Source: Photobacterium kagoshimensis (GTDB lineage: Bacteria; Pseudomonadota; Gammaproteobacteria; Enterobacterales; Vibrionaceae). Taken from it: a stretch of 64,000 bases of DNA. Positions 58,851 through 64,000 of the stretch are shown one piece after another. The notes under the pieces were generated by a model. The model had not been told where the DNA came from, did no database searches, and saw only the letters and a program-made list of their open reading frames with translations. Numbering within the stretch: position 1 is the first letter of the stretch; each line of letters begins with the position of its first letter. The stretch covers positions 95,904 to 159,903 of the forward strand of contig NZ_JAKJSO010000017.1 in the NCBI RefSeq assembly GCF_050337045.1, read 5' to 3'. Both the position numbers and the translations under genes were made by a program.

Positions 58851-61271
58851 ATGATGAAGTTACCGATTCGTGAGGCTGCACAAGCCCCTCGAAGTGGCCC
58901 CAAACGCAAAGCGCCTGCGAAATCTGATGCGAAAAAAGCCCCCGCGAAAAAGGCGGCGACTAGCAAGCGTACTCCGCGAAAGAAAACGACGCGTAAGAAG
59001 CGTAAGGCTCAATCAAGCTGGTGGCGTAAGTTGCTGGGTTTTGGGGTTAAGTTAGCGATCGTGGTGTTTGCTGTGGTGCTGATGGTCGGGATCTATCTCG
59101 ATACCGTGGTGCAAAATAAATTTGATGGCCAGCTGTGGAATTTACCTGCAGTGGTATATGGCAGAGTGCTAAACCTTGAGCCTGGCCAAACCATCACGAT
59201 TGATGAAGTGCGCCGTGAGCTTGATTTACTGCAATACCATAAAGTGCGCTCGCCTCAGCGAGTGGGTGAGTATTCTTCATCGTCGACCCGGATTGAAATG
59301 ATCCGTCGCCCGTTTGAGTTTGATAATGGCATGGAAGGTAAGCGTCATGTGATGCTGACTTTCGATGGTAATCAACTGCAAAGCATCCATGAAGTGGGGT
59401 CTAAACGTCAATTAGGTTACTTGCGTATTGAGCCAAAAATGCTGGGCATGATAGGGGCAACTGGGCGTGAGCAACGGATGTTCCTACCACGAGAGCAATT
59501 TCCTGAGGTCTTGGTTGATGCTTTATTGGTAACGGAAGATCGTGATTTCTATCAGCATGATGGCGTTTCCCCACTGGCGATTGTGCGGGCCTTGTTCGCT
59601 AACTTGAAAGCAGGGCGCACGGTACAGGGTGGAAGCACCTTGACTCAGCAGTTAGCCAAAAACTTGTTTCTATCCCAAGAGAAAACCTTGTGGCGTAAGT
59701 TGCGCGAGGCCTATATCGCGTTGATCTTGGATTATCGTTACAACAAAGATCGGATCTTAGAAGCCTATTTAAATGAAATTTACTTGGGTCAAAATGGCGG
59801 CAAAGAAGTCCATGGTTTTGCCTTAGGTGCCCGTTTGTACTTTGGTCGTCCACTGCAAGAACTGAGGATCGATCAGCAAGCCTTACTGGTTGGCTTGGTG
59901 AAAGGGCCGTCGTATTACAATCCGTGGCGTAACCCAGAGCGTGCTCGTCAGCGACGCGACCTGGTACTGCGTTTGATGATGGACAATGGCATTTTAGACG
60001 GCAAGCAATATGAGCTAGCAGCATCACGTTCGCTGGATGTGCAAGCGAAGCCGAGGATCTCAACACGTCAGCCCGCGTATTTTCAGCAACTCCAACGTGA
60101 GTTAAAAGACAAAGTGGGCGATAAATTTACCCCAGGTGTTGGCTTACGCGTCTTTAGCACCTTGGATCCGCTATCACAGCAAGAAGCGGAAAAAATGGTG
60201 GGCGTGATGGTGCCACAGCTGAATAAAAAAGCGGGCGTTAAGGTTGAAACGGCGATGGTGGCGGTTGATCGTGTCAGCGGTGAAGTGCGTGCCATGATTG
60301 GTGGCAGTCGCCCTGGTTATGCGGGTTTTAATCGTGCATTGGATGCCAGTCGTCAGATTGGCTCTTTAGTGAAACCCGCCGTATATTTAGCGGCACTGCG
60401 CCAGCCAGAACGTTTCACTTTGGCCAGTACCATAGATGATAAGCCCATCATGCTAAAGGGCAGCAAAGGTAATAATTGGAAGCCGCGTAACTATGATCGC
60501 AAATTCCGCGGGCAAGTCCCGCTGTATTACGCGCTAGCTAAATCGTTAAACGTACCGACAGTGAACCTAGGTATGGCTGTTGGCTTGAATGATGTGATCA
60601 AGACCATGGAGCAGCTGGGGGTTGATCGTAATGAAATTCCGAAATTACCATCGATTCTATTAGGGTCGTTTACGCTCACCCCGTTTGAAGTGACTCAGAT
60701 GTTTCAGAGTATCACCAATGGTGGGCGCAGAGCTGAATTAACCGCGCTACGCTCGGTGGTGGATCAGCAAGGTATCCTGTTGTATCAAAATTACCCGAAG
60801 GCAAGGCAGGCTGTCCCACAGCAAGCTGCATGGTTAACCACCTACGGGATGAAGAATGTGGTCAGCCAAGGTACGGCGCGTTTTCTTCAGCCGCAGTTTG
60901 GCTGGGCTGCACTAGCAGGGAAAACAGGCACAACGGATAAAAACCGCGATAGCTGGTTTGTCGGCGCAGATGGTCGCGAAGTCGTGACGATTTGGGTGGG
61001 ACGTGATGATAATAAACCGGTGAACCTAACGGGCTCATCGGGTGCGCTGCGTATGTACAGCCATTACTTGAAATCACGCCAACCTGAGCCATTGCGCTTG
61101 GCGTGGCCGAGTAAAGTGTCGACTGCGAAATACCATCGTCAGCCTAACGGTACGCTCGGCTTTGATTGCCAAGGTGAGCAGTCGCTACCGGTTTGGGACG
61201 ACAAAGGTCAGTTAAAAGCACGTTGTGAAGCTGGCGCGGGGGGCTGGGTCAAAGACCTGTTTGCTTGGTAA
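58851..61271 (+). CDS. mrcB: Penicillin-binding protein 1B MrcB
   Basis: PBP1b is the bifunctional class A peptidoglycan synthase. The 806-residue protein has a very basic cytoplasmic tail (about 18-62, Lys/Arg/Ala rich), one membrane anchor (about 63-86), a UB2H domain that docks LpoB, the glycosyltransferase domain with catalytic TEDRDFYQHDG and GGSTLTQQLAKNLFL, and the transpeptidase with nucleophile SLVK, KSLN and KTGTTD. The start could be the first or second ATG. It follows hrpB by 66 bases, the same as in E. coli. Confidence 0.98.
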   Translation: MMKLPIREAAQAPRSGPKRKAPAKSDAKKAPAKKAATSKRTPRKKTTRKKRKAQSSWWRKLLGFGVKLAIVVFAVVLMVGIYLDTVVQNKFDGQLWNLPAVVYGRVLNLEPGQTITIDEVRRELDLLQYHKVRSPQRVGEYSSSSTRIEMIRRPFEFDNGMEGKRHVMLTFDGNQLQSIHEVGSKRQLGYLRIEPKMLGMIGATGREQRMFLPREQFPEVLVDALLVTEDRDFYQHDGVSPLAIVRALFANLKAGRTVQGGSTLTQQLAKNLFLSQEKTLWRKLREAYIALILDYRYNKDRILEAYLNEIYLGQNGGKEVHGFALGARLYFGRPLQELRIDQQALLVGLVKGPSYYNPWRNPERARQRRDLVLRLMMDNGILDGKQYELAASRSLDVQAKPRISTRQPAYFQQLQRELKDKVGDKFTPGVGLRVFSTLDPLSQQEAEKMVGVMVPQLNKKAGVKVETAMVAVDRVSGEVRAMIGGSRPGYAGFNRALDASRQIGSLVKPAVYLAALRQPERFTLASTIDDKPIMLKGSKGNNWKPRNYDRKFRGQVPLYYALAKSLNVPTVNLGMAVGLNDVIKTMEQLGVDRNEIPKLPSILLGSFTLTPFEVTQMFQSITNGGRRAELTALRSVVDQQGILLYQNYPKARQAVPQQAAWLTTYGMKNVVSQGTARFLQPQFGWAALAGKTGTTDKNRDSWFVGADGREVVTIWVGRDDNKPVNLTGSSGALRMYSHYLKSRQPEPLRLAWPSKVSTAKYHRQPNGTLGFDCQGEQSLPVWDDKGQLKARCEAGAGGWVKDLFAW

Positions 61272-61324
61272 GTTGTTTATCGTCATAAAGCGATTATGAA
61301 CTGCTAGGCATTAGCATAGAAATG

Positions 61325-61361
61325 AAACGGCTCGTTGTGAAAATCAACGAGCCGTTTTTTT
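61325..61361. terminator. Bidirectional terminator between mrcB and HD-GYP gene
   Basis: AAACGGCTCGTTG (61325-61337) pairs with CAACGAGCCGTTT (61345-61357) with T residues after it on the plus strand and a shorter T stretch on the minus strand. It serves the two converging genes. Confidence 0.92.
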
Positions 61362-61383
61362 GTTTAACGAGTAGCGATTGGTA

Positions 61384-62640
61384 TTAATCGTTCGGGTCAA
61401 AATAGAACGAGATCCGTACCCTCGGGTTTAAGTAATCATAGACTTGTTCGGGCAATTTATCGGGCGCAATCGCACGTTCAATTTTTAAATCACTCTCTTC
61501 CAAATCAATGATGGGCGCTTCATTCGAGGGCACCGATGGGTCATAAAGCAACACGTTGGGAAAGAGTAAGCTATTGGTATTGACTGAAATCACCAAGCCA
61601 AGTTGCTGGTTAGATAGCTGCACCACACTGCCCGGTGGATACACCCCCATTAGTTTTACCAATAGCGCCATGTATTCATTGTTGTACTGGGCTTTTTTAT
61701 TTTTAAATAAATACGACAATGCACTGTAAGGGATCCGTGCTTTGGAAGCATCTTGTGGGTGACACAGTGAGTCATACGCATTAACCAAAGCAATGAGCTG
61801 GGCATTGGCCGTAATTTGATCGCCTTTCAGCCCCTTAGGGTAACCCGAGCCATCAATAAGCTCGTGATGCTGCTCTAAGATAGGCTTAGCAGCCTCTGGG
61901 AAGGTATCTGCAAGGTTTGCTAGCTCAAGGCTGTATTTGGTGTGCAAACGCAGGTAGTTCTCTTCTGGGGGCGTTAATGGTGTTGTTTTGCGTAAAATCG
62001 CGGTCGGTACTTTTAACTTGCCCATATCATGGAATAAAGCACCCAGTGCGATATGTTTGATCGCTTCTGCGGACATGCCATTGGCTTTGGCCAGCATCAT
62101 GGAAATAATGGCGACATTGAGCGAATGAAAATAAATATCTTCATGCTCTTTTTTGTCATTCATTAAATGTAGAGCGACGTTCTCGGACTCCATCAAAGCA
62201 TCCACCATGGTACAGACTAAGTCATTAGCCTCATCGATGGCAGTCACAGGACGGCTTTTAATTTTGCTGACAATAGAACGTAATTGCGCGAGTGAGCGTG
62301 AAAAGTTCTTTTCACAGCGTTGTACGCGAAGCTTGTAGTTCTTTAGGTGCTCAATACGACGCTGCTTCTCTTTCCATAGCTTTTCTGCCTGCTTATCTAA
62401 AAACTGGCTCTCTTGCTCTGAAATGGCTTCAGGCTTAGCGTCTGGCTCGAGTGGTGGGTTATCACTTTTTTCTGGGATCAGATAGACATACTTGAGGTTC
62501 AAGTTTTTTATCAGACGTAACTGCTGCTGATCTTTGATCTTGAAATGGTTAAGCAGAAATGGGTGATCGGTCCACTGCAAAGGGAGCTTGACGTATAAGC
62601 CAGTAGTCAAACGATCTACTGCAAGTTTAATGTTTGCCAT
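61384..62640 (-). CDS. HD-GYP domain protein, probable cyclic-di-GMP phosphodiesterase
   Basis: The 418-residue cytoplasmic protein has an N-terminal DUF3391 domain (residues 1-55), a charged coiled linker (about 70-115, rich in Glu/Lys/Gln) and an HD-GYP domain. The metal motif FHDMGKLKVP places HD at 204-205, and HHELIDGSGYPKGL at 258-271 has the GYP triad, so catalysis is likely. DUF3391/HD-GYP proteins hydrolyse cyclic di-GMP and affect motility and biofilm. It is a single gene beside the tRNA array, and a 12-base palindrome lies 25 bases upstream of its start. Confidence 0.9.
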   Translation of the reverse strand: MANIKLAVDRLTTGLYVKLPLQWTDHPFLLNHFKIKDQQQLRLIKNLNLKYVYLIPEKSDNPPLEPDAKPEAISEQESQFLDKQAEKLWKEKQRRIEHLKNYKLRVQRCEKNFSRSLAQLRSIVSKIKSRPVTAIDEANDLVCTMVDALMESENVALHLMNDKKEHEDIYFHSLNVAIISMMLAKANGMSAEAIKHIALGALFHDMGKLKVPTAILRKTTPLTPPEENYLRLHTKYSLELANLADTFPEAAKPILEQHHELIDGSGYPKGLKGDQITANAQLIALVNAYDSLCHPQDASKARIPYSALSYLFKNKKAQYNNEYMALLVKLMGVYPPGSVVQLSNQQLGLVISVNTNSLLFPNVLLYDPSVPSNEAPIIDLEESDLKIERAIAPDKLPEQVYDYLNPRVRISFYFDPND

Positions 62641-62956
62641 GAGTTAAATAGAACAACCAGTTAATGTTAGCGCTAACCGTGCTGGTTTCGCTTTTTAAGT
62701 CATCATAATTATTATTGGTATTACTCATCACCATGTTGCTAGCGTCTTGTTTCACACTGCTGTGCGTTACTGGCGCTGACCAATCGAGCTATGGGGTTTA
62801 TCTGTCGCTAATATCACTGTAATGGTTTAGCGATATCACACAATTGGTCAATGCGTTATGGCGTAATTGCTCATCATATCAATAATAGCCAGCCGAACAA
62901 ATATTTGATGATAAAGCTTTGTATGAAGTGCGGAAGGGGAGTCATTTTTGACTGGT
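62641..62956. other. Gene-free region between HD-GYP gene and tRNA array
   Basis: About 316 bases with no supported gene. It must hold the HD-GYP promoter (minus strand). A palindrome GTTAGCGCTAAC is at 62666-62677, and CGCTAA/TTAGCG recurs around 62805-62832. A 29-codon frame at 62733 has no ribosome-binding site and is not called. Confidence 0.6.
62666..62677. promoter_or_regulatory. 12-base palindrome upstream of HD-GYP gene
   Basis: GTTAGCGCTAAC is a perfect palindrome with a central CG, 25 bases upstream of the HD-GYP ATG. Central-CG symmetry of this size is typical of LacI-family operators, but no regulator gene is nearby; the assignment is speculative. Confidence 0.35.
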
Positions 62957-62987
62957 AAAAAAAAACCTCATCCGAAGATGAGGTTTT
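62957..62987 (-). terminator. Terminator of the tRNA operon
   Basis: On the minus strand, AAAACCTCATC pairs with GATGAGGTTTT (62977-62987 with 62962-62972) around a TTCG loop, then T residues to 62957. It starts 7 bases after the 3' end of the last tRNA-Thr. Confidence 0.95.
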
Positions 62988-62994
62988 CAAAAAA

Positions 62995-63070
<76 letters not shown>

Positions 63071-63115
63071 ACACTAAATTTTTGGCTTTAAGTCGAATTT
63101 CAACTCAAAGTTGTT

Positions 63116-63191
63116 TGGCTCCCCCTGCAAGACTTGAACTTGCGACATACGGATTAACAGTCCGCCGTTCTACCAACTGAACTAAGGGGGA
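63116..63191 (-). tRNA. tRNA-Asn (GTT), copy 1
   Basis: A 76-base cloverleaf with encoded CCA; acceptor TCCCCCT/AGGGGGA, anticodon loop CTGTTAA (anticodon GTT), T-loop TTCAAGT. Identical to copy 2. Confidence 0.97.
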
Positions 63192-63197
63192 ATTGTA

Positions 63198-63273
63198 TGG
63201 TGCCTCGAGGCGGAATCGAACCACCGACACGAGGATTTTCAATCCTCTGCTCTACCGACTGAGCTATCGAGGC
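63198..63273 (-). tRNA. tRNA-Phe (GAA), copy 1
   Basis: A 76-base cloverleaf with encoded CCA; acceptor GCCTCGA/TCGAGGC, anticodon loop TTGAAAA (anticodon GAA). Six bases from tRNA-Asn copy 1. Confidence 0.97.
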
Positions 63274-63332
63274 AAAAGTCACGCCGAAGCGTTAACTTTT
63301 GCAACCCTGCCGAAGCAGAACTTGCTAAAGAA

Positions 63333-63408
<76 letters not shown>

Positions 63409-63453
63409 ACACGAATTCTAGTTTGTTATCAAGCTAATGCTTGGTAACGAAAT

Positions 63454-63529
63454 TGGCTCCCCCTGCAAGACTTGAACTTGCGACATACGGATTAACAGTC
63501 CGCCGTTCTACCAACTGAACTAAGGGGGA
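63454..63529 (-). tRNA. tRNA-Asn (GTT), copy 2
   Basis: Identical to copy 1; 76 bases with encoded CCA, anticodon GTT. Confidence 0.97.
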
Positions 63530-63535
63530 ATTGTA

Positions 63536-63611
63536 TGGTGCCTCGAGGCGGAATCGAACCACCGACACGAGGATTTTCAATCCTCTGCTCTACCGACTGA
63601 GCTATCGAGGC
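63536..63611 (-). tRNA. tRNA-Phe (GAA), copy 2
   Basis: Identical to copy 1; 76 bases with encoded CCA, anticodon GAA, six bases from tRNA-Asn copy 2. Confidence 0.97.
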
Positions 63612-63670
63612 AAAAGTCACGCCGAAGCGTTAACTCTTGCAAATCTGCTAAAAGCAGTCTTGCTAAAGAA

Positions 63671-63746
<76 letters not shown>

Positions 63747-63792
63747 ACACGAATTCTTGTTTGTCATCAAGCTATTGCTTAACAACTAAATT

Positions 63793-63868
63793 TGGCTCCC
63801 CTTGCAAGACTTGAACTTGCGACATACGGATTAACAGTCCGCCGTTCTACCAACTGAACTAAAGGGGA
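63793..63868 (-). tRNA. tRNA-Asn (GTT), copy 3 with altered acceptor pair
   Basis: A 76-base cloverleaf, anticodon GTT. The acceptor stem is TCCCCTT/AAGGGGA: pair 6-67 is T-A here but C-G in copies 1 and 2, a compensatory double change that keeps the stem. Confidence 0.97.
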
Positions 63869-63914
63869 ATTGCTATCGTTGCTTGCACCATTTTTAACTA
63901 CTAAAGAGAAGTAA

Positions 63915-63990
63915 TGGTGCCTCGAGGCGGAATCGAACCACCGACACGAGGATTTTCAATCCTCTGCTCTACCGACTGAGCTATCGAGGC
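63915..63990 (-). tRNA. tRNA-Phe (GAA), copy 3
   Basis: Identical to the other Phe copies; 76 bases with encoded CCA. It is separated from Asn copy 3 by 46 bases rather than six, and is the first tRNA of the operon visible in the window. Confidence 0.97.
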
Positions 63991-64000
63991 AACGGAGCGC

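Noticed and set aside
62733..62822. 29-codon frame MLLASCFTLLC... with a lipobox-like start
   Set aside because: No ribosome-binding site, no basic N-terminus and no neighbours; too short to support.

Overview
The window is a contiguous piece of a gammaproteobacterial chromosome, almost certainly Vibrionaceae. The evidence is a HapR/LuxR/LitR-type quorum-sensing regulator directly upstream of hpt, a dcw cluster without ddlB, a DciA-type helicase loader beside lpxC, no secM before secA, a chitin/competence-type pilABCD cluster, and protein sequences close to the Vibrio families. Photobacterium or a near relative is my best guess; genus is not proven. I see no prophage, insertion sequence, CRISPR array or obvious foreign island, and nearly every base is explained by conserved genes.

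Layout. (1) 1-9.4 kb: end of the cell wall/division cluster (murC, ftsQ, ftsA, ftsZ), lpxC, then dciA (reverse), secA and mutT. (2) 9.4-16.7 kb, reverse strand: yacG, zapD, coaE, pilD, pilC, pilB, pilA, nadC. (3) 16.8-24.8 kb: ampD, pdhR with its operator, and the pyruvate dehydrogenase genes aceE, aceF (three lipoyl domains), lpd. (4) 24.9-32.3 kb: acid phosphatase aphA, two tandem chemoreceptors, and a patatin/outer-membrane-barrel fusion. (5) 32.5-39.5 kb: acnB with a structured leader, a glycerate kinase/GntP permease/CdaR set, and yacL. (6) 39.6-46.8 kb: glnK-amtB behind a sigma-54 promoter, the Fur-type fbpABC iron importer, the HapR-type regulator, and hpt. (7) 46.9-62.6 kb: can, yadGH, panCB-folK-pcnB, gluQ, dksA, sfsA, thpR, hrpB, mrcB and an HD-GYP protein. 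(8) 63.0-64.0 kb: three tandem Phe-Asn-Thr tRNA units, read leftward and ending in a strong terminator; the promoter lies beyond the window.

The backbone keeps the order of the E. coli K-12 region from murC to mrcB (ftsQAZ, lpxC, secA, mutT, yacG, zapD, coaE, pilus genes, nadC, ampD, pdh, acnB, yacL, hpt, can, yadGH, pan, folK, pcnB, dksA, hrpB, mrcB). The lineage-specific genes sit at three joints: lpd/acnB, acnB/yacL and yacL/hpt. Functionally the region covers cell division and envelope synthesis, protein export, the pyruvate-to-citrate entry of central metabolism, ammonium and iron uptake, quorum sensing, pantothenate/folate synthesis and stringent-response control.

I did not find an obviously new multi-gene system. 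The most interesting signals are in control DNA: a terminator hairpin that is also an NtrC-type site before glnK, a structured acnB leader, a repeated element before aceE, a probable Qrr-pairing site over the ribosome-binding site of the HapR homologue, a possible AUU/AUC start in pcnB, and a long palindrome between cdaR and the GntP permease gene. Start codons were re-chosen from ribosome-binding sites and family length where the longest open frame looked too long. Identity estimates were made by eye.
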